Part shown: in pieces, positions 24,476 through 33,400 of the stretch
How the letters are laid out: every line of letters begins with the position of its first letter
How positions within the stretch are numbered: position 1 is the first letter of the stretch
Source: Deltaproteobacteria bacterium
GTDB taxonomy: Bacteria > Myxococcota_A > UBA9160 > UBA6930
NCBI GenBank assembly: GCA_028817435.1
Contig: JAPPPQ010000059.1
Span: forward strand, 1 to 64,000
DNA: 64,000 bases
Direction: 5' to 3'
The notes under the pieces: generated by a model
Told to the model about the DNA's origin: nothing
Database searches by the model: none
What the model saw: the letters and a program-made list of their open reading frames with translations, nothing else
Translations under genes and position numbers: made by a program

Positions 24476-24934
24476 TCAGCCGTTGTCCGAAAAATCCAGG
24501 CCGGTGGGGCCGGGCGCGTTTTCCAGCAATTCAATGGCGTTGCCGAAGGGATCGCGCCCGTAGCACCAGCGCATGGGCGCTCCGCCCTGCGGCCCGGTGT
24601 TGAAGTCCACGCCGGCCTCGCAGAGGCGCTGGTAATCGCCGGGCACATCGTCGCTGGCCAGCGCAATATGCGCAATGCCGTGGCGGCTCACGGGCCGCCC
24701 GCCGTCGCCAGGCCCCACAGGCGCGCCGAACTCGAAGAGCTCGATGCAGGAGTTGCCTTTGCGGATCATCCGCACCTTGCAATCGGCCCGCGAAAGCCCA
24801 AAAGGCCGCTCCATCAGCCCCTCGGGAAGCTCCGCCTCCATAACCACCTCAAAGCCCAGCACCCCACAGTAAAAGTCCAGCGCCCGCTGCATATCCGGCA
24901 CCGAAAGCGCCGCATGGTGAAGCCCGAGAATCAT
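24476..24934 (-). CDS. VOC-family (glyoxalase/bleomycin-resistance fold) protein
   Basis: A 152-aa single-subunit vicinal-oxygen-chelate protein. Paired beta-alpha-beta units are visible from GLHHAALSVPDMQRALDFYC and HGIAHIALASDDV, with probable metal ligands His near residue 7, E in CIELFEFG, His in HIALA and E in NAIELLEN. Such proteins act as lyases, epimerases or dioxygenases on small oxygenated molecules. ATG 24934 overlaps the upstream stop (ATGA) and has AAGGAGG five bases before it. It ends the operon that starts with the Rieske gene. Confidence 0.87.
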   Translation of the reverse strand: MILGLHHAALSVPDMQRALDFYCGVLGFEVVMEAELPEGLMERPFGLSRADCKVRMIRKGNSCIELFEFGAPVGPGDGGRPVSRHGIAHIALASDDVPGDYQRLCEAGVDFNTGPQGGAPMRWCYGRDPFGNAIELLENAPGPTGLDFSDNG

Positions 24935-26589
24935 GTCGTCCTCCTTTCGTTGTGGAATTCGGCGTAGCGCTCGGCGACAAACCTCGCCAACCCCGGAATG
25001 TGCTCGGGTTCTCTCTGGATATTGCGCGACCATGCCAAAATCTGCGTGTTGCCGAATTGGCATTCGTGAAGCTTCACAGCAGATGACACATTGGGATGAG
25101 TCCTTTCTTCCCAATTAAAAATGAAGCGATCCATTCCCTTCTTCACACCACTTCCGTTGACAATAACGAGGCGGTAGTGGCCTTGGCAAAGCTGCTGGTA
25201 GAGAAGCGGCGAGCCATCGTCGTCATCCATGAGCTTCTTGTGAATATCCCGGCGCTCCTCCTCGGATTCCCCAAGCTTGCTCCAACGGCGGGAAGTCGCC
25301 CACGGAGAGAGATCCAAATGGCAGGCGAGGTCCAGATAGCGGGCGTCGGGGCGAGCATCGGCGTAATAAGAGGCACGTGCTCCCGCTCGCAAAATGCAAT
25401 CCAGCGGGAGAAACCAATCGTAGGGCCGCTGCTCGAAATACCTGGCGCAGCCGTCGAGAATCATGGCCCCGTGATTGAAATCAAGGTCGCCATAGCTCAG
25501 CTCCTCGGACGGTTTTGAGAGCGATGTTAGCGTGGCAAGCCCGCGGTCTTCAGAGAATTCCCTGCTTGATGGGTTGAGGCTGACTGTCGCAACCGTCGCC
25601 CGCACGGGGTTGCCAAATGACACGACGGGCGTCGAGTCCGGGACGATCAGCCCTTCGCAACCCTCCGGCGGCGGAGCAGTTGCCTGCTCCAAGAGCCACT
25701 TAGGCCACTTCTTGCACGAATCCGTCATGTTGTCCTCCTTTCTCCCAGCGTAGGTTGCAACGAGTTCCTTTAGCGCTGGGATGTGACGCCTCGCGCCATG
25801 CTGACTCTGGATGTTACACGACCATGCCAGAAATTTCGTTTTGCCATATTTCCCCATATAGATGTCGGCTTTCGGCGGCCCTTCGAGGGGGCCCACCAGT
25901 GTCCAGTCTACGAGGCCGGAGTCTCGGAGCTGATTGATTACTGAAATTCCATTGACGATAACGAGGCAATAATTCATTTTCTGCAAATGCTTCGTGAGAA
26001 ACGGTATGTCATCACTCAAGAGTTCTGTGCGATGACTGTCGCCTAGCTCGCCCCAATTAGGCTTGGTCGCCCATTGAGCGAGATCCAAGTGGCAGGCAGT
26101 TCTGTTGAAGTAGGAGACTTCAAGCCCATCGCGCAAAATCTCATCCAGCGCATTGAACCAACCGTAGGGGTTTCGCTCGAAATATCCCGCACACTCGCCA
26201 ATGATCTTCGCTCCGAGTTCCCTGGTGATTTCGTCGAAATTTCGGACTCCCAACCAAGGCAGCGTGGCAAGTCGGCGTCGCTCGCCCTCGAGCAGTGTGC
26301 CGCTACGGTCGAGAAACTCGCTGCAACTGGGGTTGATACCGAGCGTCGCAACCTTCGCATACGGATTTCCGAAAAACAAAACCGGCGTCGAATCCCTGAC
26401 AATCACATCGTTGCAGCCCGGCGGCGGCGTGGAGCACGCACGCTCTACCATATACTCGGGCCACTCCGGGTGCGAATCCTTCATGTTTTCCCCCCTTTGC
26501 CGATTCATTTTTATGATAATTTTCACCACCAAGCAAGCTGCTGCGATCACGAGGCAAGCTGCGGTGAGATACGCAAGGATTTTCAGCAA
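24931..26589 (-). CDS. Tandem-duplicated protein of unknown function, UDG-like motifs, possible membrane anchor
   Basis: A 552-aa frame made of two homologous halves, residues 36-286 and 288-552. Each has xWPxxxxExA, a VATLGINPS or VATVSLNPS strand-loop, GCARYFEQRPYDWF-type and ACHLDLxxWAT motifs, and LVIVNGxxV near the end. The NPS loop and terminal strand recall uracil-DNA-glycosylase-fold proteins, but the link is weak. From TTG 26589, coupled to the upstream TAA (TAATTTG), the first 28 residues form a clear hydrophobic helix. From ATG 26484, after AAGGGGGGAAAAC, the protein is soluble. A second perfect start (ATG 25728 after AAGGAGG) lies between the halves, so the second half may also be made alone. 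Base composition is less GC-rich than its neighbours. Confidence 0.7.
   Translation of the reverse strand: MLKILAYLTAACLVIAAACLVVKIIIKMNRQRGENMKDSHPEWPEYMVERACSTPPPGCNDVIVRDSTPVLFFGNPYAKVATLGINPSCSEFLDRSGTLLEGERRRLATLPWLGVRNFDEITRELGAKIIGECAGYFERNPYGWFNALDEILRDGLEVSYFNRTACHLDLAQWATKPNWGELGDSHRTELLSDDIPFLTKHLQKMNYCLVIVNGISVINQLRDSGLVDWTLVGPLEGPPKADIYMGKYGKTKFLAWSCNIQSQHGARRHIPALKELVATYAGRKEDNMTDSCKKWPKWLLEQATAPPPEGCEGLIVPDSTPVVSFGNPVRATVATVSLNPSSREFSEDRGLATLTSLSKPSEELSYGDLDFNHGAMILDGCARYFEQRPYDWFLPLDCILRAGARASYYADARPDARYLDLACHLDLSPWATSRRWSKLGESEEERRDIHKKLMDDDDGSPLLYQQLCQGHYRLVIVNGSGVKKGMDRFIFNWEERTHPNVSSAVKLHECQFGNTQILAWSRNIQREPEHIPGLARFVAERYAEFHNERRTT
25726..25740 (-). promoter_or_regulatory. 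Internal ribosome-binding site and ATG between the duplicated halves
   Basis: AAGGAGG (25734-25740) stands five bases before ATG (25726-25728), inside the long frame. The same arrangement, AAGGAGGACGACATG, ends the second half and starts the VOC gene at 24934. The near-identical junctions show the duplication carried the downstream start signal with it. Confidence 0.8.
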
Positions 26590-26590
26590 A

Positions 26591-28117
26591 TTATCTGCTC
26601 CCCTCTCCCGGCCCCTGGCCGGGCGGGGGCAGTGTAGCGGCTTGGGCGCGGCGGGCTTGGAGGGCGGTGGTGATTTGGTGGTAGCGGGCGCGGGAGATGC
26701 GGTAGCGGGAGAGGAAGAACAGGTTGACGAAGTAGAAGAGGATGGGGCCGGGGGCGGCGACGATGCCGAGCAGGATGATGCTCTCGGGGCTGACGATGCT
26801 GCTTGCGTCTGCGCCCTGCGGCAGGCCGATCCAGTCCAGTGCGTATCCGCCCAGAAAGTTGCCGAAGCCCGATACCGCCTTGCCGGTGAAGGAAATAGCC
26901 GAGACGAAGACGCCCTCTTGCCGCTTGCCGGTTTCCAGTTCGTTCTCGTCCACGGTGTCCATAATCATCGAGCTCTGCAAAATGCCGATCATAATGGCGG
27001 CCAGCACCAGCACGCAGCCGTGAAAAGCCACCAGCCAGAACAGGCGCGGGTCGCCGTTTTGCGGCAGCCAGTCCAGAAAACGCAGCAGCACCATCATCGG
27101 CAGCCAGGTGCAGGCAAAGGCCATGAGCGAAAATGCAGTTCTGCGCTTGTCGGAGAGCTGGCTGAGCGGTTTGGCGAGCAGTGCGCCCGCAATGACGGGA
27201 AAGACCAGCATTCCGGTGATTGCGCCCAACTGCTCGTTGCTGAATTCCCAGAACCAGGTGCCCATGTGAGTCTCGAAAACTTCGCGCACGCCAATTCCAA
27301 TCTGCAGAAACAGCGTGGCGAACACCAGCATTCGGTAGGAGCGGTTCTGCAGCGCGTTTGCGGCTTCTCCGGCGAAGCGCCGGAAGGAGAAGAAGGCGCT
27401 GCGCTGCGCCGGCTGCATCAGCCCGGGAATCAGCCGGCGCGTGCCCAGCGAGGAAATGAAAATGGCCGCCGCCACCACTACGCCGCAGAAGATTCCGAGC
27501 AGGTGGTAGTTGGATACCTGGAAGCGCCCGTCAAAGCCGGTTGCGCTGTCCACAAACAAAAACTCCCAGCCGAACAGGGGGACGGAGAGCGCGCCGAACC
27601 AGCCCAGCATCCAGCGCCAGGAAACCAGCGTGGTGCGCCCGTCGTAGCTCCGGCTGATCTCCGGCCCCAGCGCGCTGCTCGGCACCATGTAGAGGGTGAG
27701 AAAGAAGCGCACGGCGACGGAGAAAAACACCAGCCAGGCAAAGAGCAGCCACTGCGGAAGCCCCGGCGGCGGCGCGAAGAGTCCGTAGAAGCAGAGCCCC
27801 ATGGGCAGCGCCGCCGCAAACATGAAAGGATGCCGCCGCCCCAGTTTGGAGAGCAAGCTGCCCGGCCGCGCGCGGAAGTTGTCGGAGATGGAGCCCACCA
27901 GCGGGTCGGTGACAGCGTCCAGGCACAGTGCGATGAGCAGCGCAAAGCCGCTCCATTTGCCCGGCAGCCCCAGCACCGTGGTGTAGTAGAACAGCAGGAA
28001 GGCGTTGAATGCGCCGTTCTTCACGCCGTCGGCAATGGAGCCCGCGCCGTAGGCGGCCTGAATGCGGATGGGAATGCGCGCCGCCGCGCCCGCTTGGCTC
28101 ACGGAGCTTCCGCTCAC
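26591..28117 (-). CDS. GPH-family (MFS) transporter
   Basis: A 508-aa inner-membrane permease with about twelve hydrophobic segments. AAYGAGSIADGVKNGAF and the DAVTDPLVGSISDNFR motif with a following LGRRHPFMF are typical of glycoside-pentoside-hexuronide:cation symporters. Related transporters also move steroid-like and other organic substrates. GTG 28117 overlaps the CoA-ligase stop by 4 bp (GTGA). It follows a Rieske oxygenase and CoA-ligase gene, so it probably imports the substrate of that pathway. Its TAA directly precedes the TTG of the duplicated protein. Confidence 0.88.
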   Translation of the reverse strand: MSGSSVSQAGAAARIPIRIQAAYGAGSIADGVKNGAFNAFLLFYYTTVLGLPGKWSGFALLIALCLDAVTDPLVGSISDNFRARPGSLLSKLGRRHPFMFAAALPMGLCFYGLFAPPPGLPQWLLFAWLVFFSVAVRFFLTLYMVPSSALGPEISRSYDGRTTLVSWRWMLGWFGALSVPLFGWEFLFVDSATGFDGRFQVSNYHLLGIFCGVVVAAAIFISSLGTRRLIPGLMQPAQRSAFFSFRRFAGEAANALQNRSYRMLVFATLFLQIGIGVREVFETHMGTWFWEFSNEQLGAITGMLVFPVIAGALLAKPLSQLSDKRRTAFSLMAFACTWLPMMVLLRFLDWLPQNGDPRLFWLVAFHGCVLVLAAIMIGILQSSMIMDTVDENELETGKRQEGVFVSAISFTGKAVSGFGNFLGGYALDWIGLPQGADASSIVSPESIILLGIVAAPGPILFYFVNLFFLSRYRISRARYHQITTALQARRAQAATLPPPGQGPGEGSR

Positions 28118-29652
28118 GAAGCTGCGGAGTGCGCCTGCAGATGCGCGTCCCGCAGCTTCCGCTTGTCCACTTTGCCGGCTGCGCTGCGGCCGAGATCAGC
28201 GACGAACTCTGCGCTGCGCGGGCACTTGTAATGCGAGAGCCGCGCGCGGCACCATTGCACCAGCGCCTCGCCGCTCAATGTGCTGCCTGGGCGGCGCACC
28301 ACCAGCGCGCGCAGCTCTTCGCCCATTTCGGCGTGCGGCACGCCGATGCAGGCTACATCCACCACATCGGGGTGCAGCGCCAGCACCTGTTCGCTTTCCG
28401 CCGGGTAAATGTTGACGCCGCCCGAGATCACCATATCCGAGAAGCGGTCGGTGATATAGACGAAGCCCTCCTCATCTACATAACCAATCTCGCCCAGCGT
28501 GAAGACGCCCGGGCGCAGGTGCGCGGCGGCGGACTTTGCGGCGTCGTTGTGATAGACGACGCCGCGCCCGGTGCTGTCCCGGAAGTAGAGCCGCCCCTCA
28601 GTGCCCGGCGGCAGCGGCGCACCGGATTCATTCACCACCAGCGCCTCGAAGGGCGGGTTGGGGCGGCCCACCGAGCCGGGATGCGCCAGCCAATCTTTAG
28701 GGCCGATGCTGCAGGTGGTGCCCACTTCGGTGGCGCCGTAAGCCTCGTAAATGCAATCGCGCCACCATTCGAGCATGCGCCGCTTCACTTCTACGGGGCA
28801 GCGCGCGCCGGTGTGAAACACCAGCTTCAGGCTCGATACATCGAACTCTGCGCGCAGTTCTTCGGGAAGCTGCAGCAGGCGCACAAAATGCGTCGGCACC
28901 ATTACGGTGGATTCGATGCGGTAGCGGGCGATGGCGCGCAGCGTGTTTTCGGCGTCGAAGCGGCCGAGCACCACCAGCGGCGCACCCCCGGCCAGGCAGC
29001 GCGACCCCGAGAGCGGCCCGGTGTGATAGAGCGGCCCCACCACCAAATGCGGCCCGAGCCGCGCGAAGGCGGTTTTGGCGAGCTGCGCCAGGTGTTCGTC
29101 CAAATCGCGCCCGGCGGCGAACATGGTGGGCGGCAACTCCGTGGCCTTCGGCCGCCCGGTGGTGCCGGAGGTGAACATGAGATTGGGGCGCGGCGGCAGA
29201 TCCAGCGGCGGCGGCGCGGGCGAGGCGGCTTCGAGCCACTGGCGGAAAGAGCGCACCCCGGCAACGCCCTCGCAGTTCCAGCCGATTACCTGCGAAACCC
29301 CGGCCTGCCGCGCCGCCTCGACGCCGGCCTCGGCGGTTTCGGGACCCACAAAGAGCAATTGCGCGCCGGATTCGGAGAGGATGTAGGCGACTTCCGCCGG
29401 CGTCAGGTGGAAATTCACCGGCACTGTGGAGGCGCTGGCGAGCAGGCCGCCCAGGTGGGCGAGCACCGTTTCGGCGTGGTTCTCGGCGAAGACGGCGACG
29501 CGGCGCGCTGCGCCGAGTTCGGTTTCGCGCAGCGCATTGGCCGCGCAGTTCAGTTGGCGGTCGAGCTCGGACCAGGTAAGGGCCTGCCGCGCATCGCGCA
29601 GCGCTACCTCTTCCGGGCGCTCGCGCGCCCGTTTGGCCGCAAACTCGGGCAC
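28114..29652 (-). CDS. AMP-forming acyl-CoA synthetase/ligase
   Basis: A 512-aa ANL-superfamily enzyme that activates a carboxylic acid to acyl-CoA through an acyl-adenylate. The P-loop is FTSGTTGRPKA (160-170), YEAYGATEVG supplies the adenylate-binding motif, ITDRFSDMVISGGVNIYP is the hinge, and AAGKVDKRKLR near the C-terminus carries the catalytic Lys. The start is GTG 29652, two bases after the Rieske stop; a much longer open frame upstream to 32124 is antisense to other genes. Substrate not readable; its neighbours suggest an acid formed or used in an oxygenase pathway. Confidence 0.92.
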   Translation of the reverse strand: MPEFAAKRARERPEEVALRDARQALTWSELDRQLNCAANALRETELGAARRVAVFAENHAETVLAHLGGLLASASTVPVNFHLTPAEVAYILSESGAQLLFVGPETAEAGVEAARQAGVSQVIGWNCEGVAGVRSFRQWLEAASPAPPPLDLPPRPNLMFTSGTTGRPKATELPPTMFAAGRDLDEHLAQLAKTAFARLGPHLVVGPLYHTGPLSGSRCLAGGAPLVVLGRFDAENTLRAIARYRIESTVMVPTHFVRLLQLPEELRAEFDVSSLKLVFHTGARCPVEVKRRMLEWWRDCIYEAYGATEVGTTCSIGPKDWLAHPGSVGRPNPPFEALVVNESGAPLPPGTEGRLYFRDSTGRGVVYHNDAAKSAAAHLRPGVFTLGEIGYVDEEGFVYITDRFSDMVISGGVNIYPAESEQVLALHPDVVDVACIGVPHAEMGEELRALVVRRPGSTLSGEALVQWCRARLSHYKCPRSAEFVADLGRSAAGKVDKRKLRDAHLQAHSAAS

Positions 29653-29654
29653 GG

Positions 29655-30854
29655 TTACGCGGCTGCGCCCGGCTCTGCGGGCTCGTCCACCAGCGGCAGC
29701 CCCGCCATGCGCCGCAAGGTGCGGTGCATATTGATCAGCGAGGGCTCGTTGCGGCCGAAGGTGGTCCAGCGCTGCATTCCGCTGTTCAGATTCTTCTGCA
29801 CCTGGGCGGAGACCCAGTAATCCTCCTGATCCACCACCGAGTAGATGTAGTCGAAGTGCTGCCTGCCGTGCTCCCGGCGCTCTTCGCTGTCCACGGGCTT
29901 GCGCAGATACAGGGTGTAGCGGGTGATGTGCTCGCCGACGGTTTCGCCGGGGAAGAGCTGGAAGAACTCCACCTCGTCCTGCGATACCAGCAGCGAGATG
30001 TTGGGGTAGATGTAATGCACGAAGGAGAAGTATTGAAAGGGATCGCCCCATTCGGATTCGGGCTTGTGCGCCAGGCCCAGCACGGCCTTGCTCGGGAAGC
30101 CCAGCCGGTGGTGTTCGCCGTGCTTGCCGTAGCGGTCGTAGCTCATGCAGTTGGTGAGCGAAAACTGCCCCACGGTTTTCGCGTGCAGCGGGCCGAAGTG
30201 ATAGCCCTCGCAGAAAGTGTCGAGGGCCAGCTTCCAATTGGTGGGCAGCCGCCACTCGCCGCTCTGAATGCGCGTGGCCTCGCCGAGCCGCCAGCCGCCC
30301 AGCTCCGGGCCGAGCTCGCCCAGGTGCTCGTCCACACTGAAGCCGGCTTCGGGATCGGGCGCGGCATAGATGAGGCCGTGCTTTTCCTCGCAGGGCAGGG
30401 GTTGCAATCCGTAATCCTGCGCCGCAATGGGGCCGAAGCTCTGCGCCTTGAACACGGCTTGCAGCGCGCCGTCGAGCCCGTAGCGCCAGGCGTGATAGGG
30501 GCAGACAAAGCCGCCCTGGGGCAGCCGCCCGCTGCCGGAAACCAAGCGCGCGGCGCGGTGGGCGCAGGCGTTCACAAAGGCGCGCACGCCGCCATCCGCT
30601 TGCCGCACCACCACCATGGGCACGCCGGTATCGTCGTGGGTGCGGTAAGAGCCGGGCTCGGGCAAATCGCCGCTGAGGCAGATGAGTTGGGGCGCGCGGC
30701 TGAAGATGCGCTGCTTTTCCAGCTCGAACTGCTGCGCATCGGTGTAGTTGGAGGTGGGATTGCGCCGCGCCCCGTCGGGGTGGCTGGCGGTGGTGCCGCT
30801 GGATGCGTAGTGCACCAACTGCCGCAGCACTTCGAGCAGCTCTGCGTGTTCCAT
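29655..30854 (-). CDS. Rieske non-heme iron oxygenase, catalytic subunit
   Basis: A 399-aa aromatic-ring-hydroxylating-type oxygenase alpha subunit. The Rieske [2Fe-2S] ligands are C97-x-H99 and C118-x2-H121. The mononuclear iron site starts with DTFCEGYHFGPLH (H219 and H224). The C-terminal SRPBCC-type catalytic domain follows. No reductase or ferredoxin gene is adjacent, so it must borrow electron partners. First gene of the unit Rieske, CoA ligase, GPH transporter, duplicated protein, VOC. It could hydroxylate or demethylate an aromatic, alicyclic or steroid-like substrate; the family includes all of these. Confidence 0.92.
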   Translation of the reverse strand: MEHAELLEVLRQLVHYASSGTTASHPDGARRNPTSNYTDAQQFELEKQRIFSRAPQLICLSGDLPEPGSYRTHDDTGVPMVVVRQADGGVRAFVNACAHRAARLVSGSGRLPQGGFVCPYHAWRYGLDGALQAVFKAQSFGPIAAQDYGLQPLPCEEKHGLIYAAPDPEAGFSVDEHLGELGPELGGWRLGEATRIQSGEWRLPTNWKLALDTFCEGYHFGPLHAKTVGQFSLTNCMSYDRYGKHGEHHRLGFPSKAVLGLAHKPESEWGDPFQYFSFVHYIYPNISLLVSQDEVEFFQLFPGETVGEHITRYTLYLRKPVDSEERREHGRQHFDYIYSVVDQEDYWVSAQVQKNLNSGMQRWTTFGRNEPSLINMHRTLRRMAGLPLVDEPAEPGAAA

Positions 30855-30993
30855 GGGATCCTCCGCTGCGGCTCTGCGCTTTCCGGTTGCGGTGGGCCGA
30901 TTTTGTGGCGGGCCGTGGGCTCCCGGCCGCCGCCCATGCTACCACGCTAGACTGCCCCGGCCCGCGCCGCCGCGGGAAAACGGGCGGGGGGCC

Positions 30994-32055
30994 ATGCCGG
31001 AACCGGGCCAGCACTGCATTGAGATTGAGCGCCCCGCCGACGCGGTCTTCGATTTCGCCGCGGGGTTGCACAATGCCCCGCGCTGGCTGTCCGGCGTGCT
31101 GGAAGTTTCGCCCCTGGGCGCTGCGGGCGCGGGGCTTGCCTCGCCGTCCCGCGGCGGCCTGGCCCGGCCCGGCGGGCGCTATCAGGCGCGGCTGCGCCTG
31201 CCCGGTGGCGCGCAGCGGCTGTGCTTCCAGGTGGAGGCGCTGCTGCCCGGCGAGCTGATGGTGCTGCAGGCCGCTGCGCCGCTGCCGCTGCGCCTGCTGC
31301 TGCTGGTCAGGCCCAGCAGCGCCCGGCGCACGCGGGTTTGCTGGCGCTGCGAGCTGCCGCCGGGGCGGTTGCCCGAGCTGGCGCTGCTGGCCGCCCTGCG
31401 CGCCGTCGCCGAATCTCGCTACGCCCACCGCAGCCTGCAGCGGCTGAAGCTGCTGATGGAGGTGGCGCCCAGCATGCGCGCCGCGCAGGTGCGCCGCTTC
31501 GGCCCGCCCTCCGAGGTGCTCGAAATTGCCCCCGCCGCGCCGCTGCCCGAGCCGGGGCCGCGGCAGGTGCTGGTGCGCGTAGCCGCCAGTTCGGTGAATC
31601 CCGCCGATCTGGCGCGCATAGCAGGCCGCGCGCCGCGCCTTTGGGGCCGCCCGGCGCTGCCGATGATCCCCGGGCGCAATGTGTCCGGCGTGGTGGTGGC
31701 TGCCGGCGCGCGGGCGCGGCGCTTTAAGGTGGGGGATGAGGTGTGGGGCGCCACCGGCCCGGCGGCGGGGGCCTGGGCCGAGTTCGCCGCCGCCGCCGAG
31801 CGCGCGCTGGCCCCGAAGCCCAAATCGCTCTCGGACGCAGAGGCCGCCGCGCTGCTGTCGGGCTTCGACGCGCCAAGCGGCGCGGCGCTGGCCAAAATTG
31901 GGCGGCAGGTGGAGGCGGGGCGCATTCGCCCGGAGGTGGAGCGCGTGCTGCCGCTGGCGCAGGTGGGCGAGGCCGCGGCCCATGTGGCCTCGCGCCGCGC
32001 CCAGGGCCTGGTGTTGTGGATTGAGCGCGGCAGCCCCCGGGTGGCCGTCGCCTGA
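30994..32055 (+). CDS. SRPBCC domain fused to an MDR oxidoreductase lacking its Rossmann core
   Basis: A 353-aa unusual fusion. Residues 1-158 look like an SRPBCC/START-type ligand-binding domain (PADAVFDFAAGLHNAPRWLSG). Residue 161 onward starts like a quinone oxidoreductase (MRAAQVRRFGPPSEVLEIA), with the GroES-like domain (VLVRVAASSVNPADL; PGRNVSGVVVAAG; VGDEVWG) to about 290. The sequence then jumps straight to the normal C-terminal end (QVEAGRIRPEVERVLPLAQV; ASRRAQGLVLW). The NAD(P)H-binding Rossmann fold of about 140 residues is missing without a frameshift, so it is unlikely to be an active reductase. ATG 30994 was chosen at the SRPBCC start; M161, with GGAGG 12 bases upstream, could be a second start. 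Divergent from the Rieske gene. Confidence 0.7.
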   Translation: MPEPGQHCIEIERPADAVFDFAAGLHNAPRWLSGVLEVSPLGAAGAGLASPSRGGLARPGGRYQARLRLPGGAQRLCFQVEALLPGELMVLQAAAPLPLRLLLLVRPSSARRTRVCWRCELPPGRLPELALLAALRAVAESRYAHRSLQRLKLLMEVAPSMRAAQVRRFGPPSEVLEIAPAAPLPEPGPRQVLVRVAASSVNPADLARIAGRAPRLWGRPALPMIPGRNVSGVVVAAGARARRFKVGDEVWGATGPAAGAWAEFAAAAERALAPKPKSLSDAEAAALLSGFDAPSGAALAKIGRQVEAGRIRPEVERVLPLAQVGEAAAHVASRRAQGLVLWIERGSPRVAVA

Positions 32056-32200
32056 TCCGCCCCTCATTTTTCGCTTGCGGGGGCTTGCGGGGCGCATTAG
32101 ACTCGGCGGCGGGTGCGCCCCCATCGGAGTTGTCCATGCTTCTCACACTGGTCCACGGGCGTTACGAAGGCCGCTGCGGCCCGCGCGTCGGGGTGCGGGC

Positions 32201-33400
32201 GTGAAGCTGAACCTGCGCCGCCCCAAGCTGGTGATCCCCCTGCTGGTACTGGCGGGGGGCGCGGTGCTGAGCGCCGTGCTGTTCGCCACGGCCTCGGAGG
32301 TGCAGCGCGAATCGCTGCCCCAGTCGGTGCCGGCGGTGCGCGTGGTGGTGGCCGAGCCCCGCCCGGTGCGGCTGATGGTGCGCTCTCAGGGCACCGTGGC
32401 GCCGCGCACCGAGAGCGAGATTGTGGCCGAGGTCTCGGGGCCGGTGGTGTGGACCTCGCCCGCGCTGGTGGCCGGCGGCTTTTTCGAGGCGGATGCGCCG
32501 CTGCTGCGGCTGGACCGGCGCGACTATCAGACGGCGCTGGCCAGGGCGCGGGCTGCCCTGGCCAGGGCGGATGGCGAGCGCACCCACGCCCGCGCCGCGC
32601 TGAAGCGCATTACCCGGCTGGCGCAGGGCGACATTGCCAGCCCCTCGCAACTGGACGACGCGCGCCGCACCGCGCGGGTGGCCGAGGCCGGGCTGCAGGA
32701 GGCCCGCGCCCAGCTGGATCAGGCGCGGCGCGATCTGGGCCGCACCGAAATCCGCGCGCCCTACAAGGGCCGCGTGCGCGAGGAGCATGTGGATGTGGGG
32801 CAATTTTTCGCGCGCGGCCAGTCCGTCGCCACCATCTACGCCACCGATTATGTAGAGGTGCGGCTGCCCGTTCCCGACCGCGATCTCGCCTATCTGGATT
32901 TGCCGCTCTTCGGCCCCGGCGCGCAAGATGCGCAGTCTGCCCCCGAGGTGCAGTTGCGCGCGGACTTCGCCGGCGCCGATCACGAGTGGGCCGGGCGCGT
33001 GGTGCGCACCGAGGGCGAAATTGACGCGCAGAGCCGCATGGTGCATGTGGTGGCGCGGGTGGAAGATCCCTACGGTGCGGCGGCGCGGGATCACGGCGCG
33101 CCGCTGGCGGTGGGCCTGTTTGTGCGCGCCGAAATTGCCGGGCCGCAGCGCGAAGATGTGGTGGTGCTGCCGCGCTCTGCCCTGCGCGACGACGGCAGCA
33201 TTCTGGTGGTGGATGGCGAAAGCCGCCTGCGCCGCCGCCCGGTGAAGGCGCTGCGCGTGGATCGCGAGCAGGCGCTGCTCTCCGGCGCAGAGCTGGCCGG
33301 GCTGCGCATTTGCATTTCGCCGCCCCGCGCCTTTGTCGAGGGCATGCTGGTGCGCGTGGCGGACGCGCCGGAAGCGCCGGAAGCGGGGCCGCGCTCATGA
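32201..33400 (+). CDS. RND efflux periplasmic adaptor (membrane-fusion protein)
   Basis: A 399-aa HlyD/AcrA-family adaptor. An N-terminal hydrophobic anchor (PKLVIPLLVLAGGAVLSAVLF) is followed by a split lipoyl domain (GTVAPRTESEIVAEVSG; TEIRAPYKGRVREEHVDVGQ), an alpha hairpin rich in Ala/Arg, and the beta-barrel and membrane-proximal domains. The GTG at 32201 is the best start; the larger frame from 31679 is shadow. Its TGA overlaps the pump ATG (ATGA). It should link the inner-membrane pump to an outer-membrane channel, which is not encoded in this window. Confidence 0.9.
   Translation: MKLNLRRPKLVIPLLVLAGGAVLSAVLFATASEVQRESLPQSVPAVRVVVAEPRPVRLMVRSQGTVAPRTESEIVAEVSGPVVWTSPALVAGGFFEADAPLLRLDRRDYQTALARARAALARADGERTHARAALKRITRLAQGDIASPSQLDDARRTARVAEAGLQEARAQLDQARRDLGRTEIRAPYKGRVREEHVDVGQFFARGQSVATIYATDYVEVRLPVPDRDLAYLDLPLFGPGAQDAQSAPEVQLRADFAGADHEWAGRVVRTEGEIDAQSRMVHVVARVEDPYGAAARDHGAPLAVGLFVRAEIAGPQREDVVVLPRSALRDDGSILVVDGESRLRRRPVKALRVDREQALLSGAELAGLRICISPPRAFVEGMLVRVADAPEAPEAGPRS

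Noticed and set aside
21406-24675. Minus-strand open frame of 1089 aa opposite the ferredoxin oxidoreductase
   Set aside because: Shadow of the recognised plus-strand gene; no domain or start signal.
29653-32124. N-terminal extension of the CoA ligase to a 1336-aa protein
   Set aside because: The extension runs through the Rieske gene in another frame and through the antisense of the SRPBCC/MDR gene; the ligase domain begins at GTG 29652.
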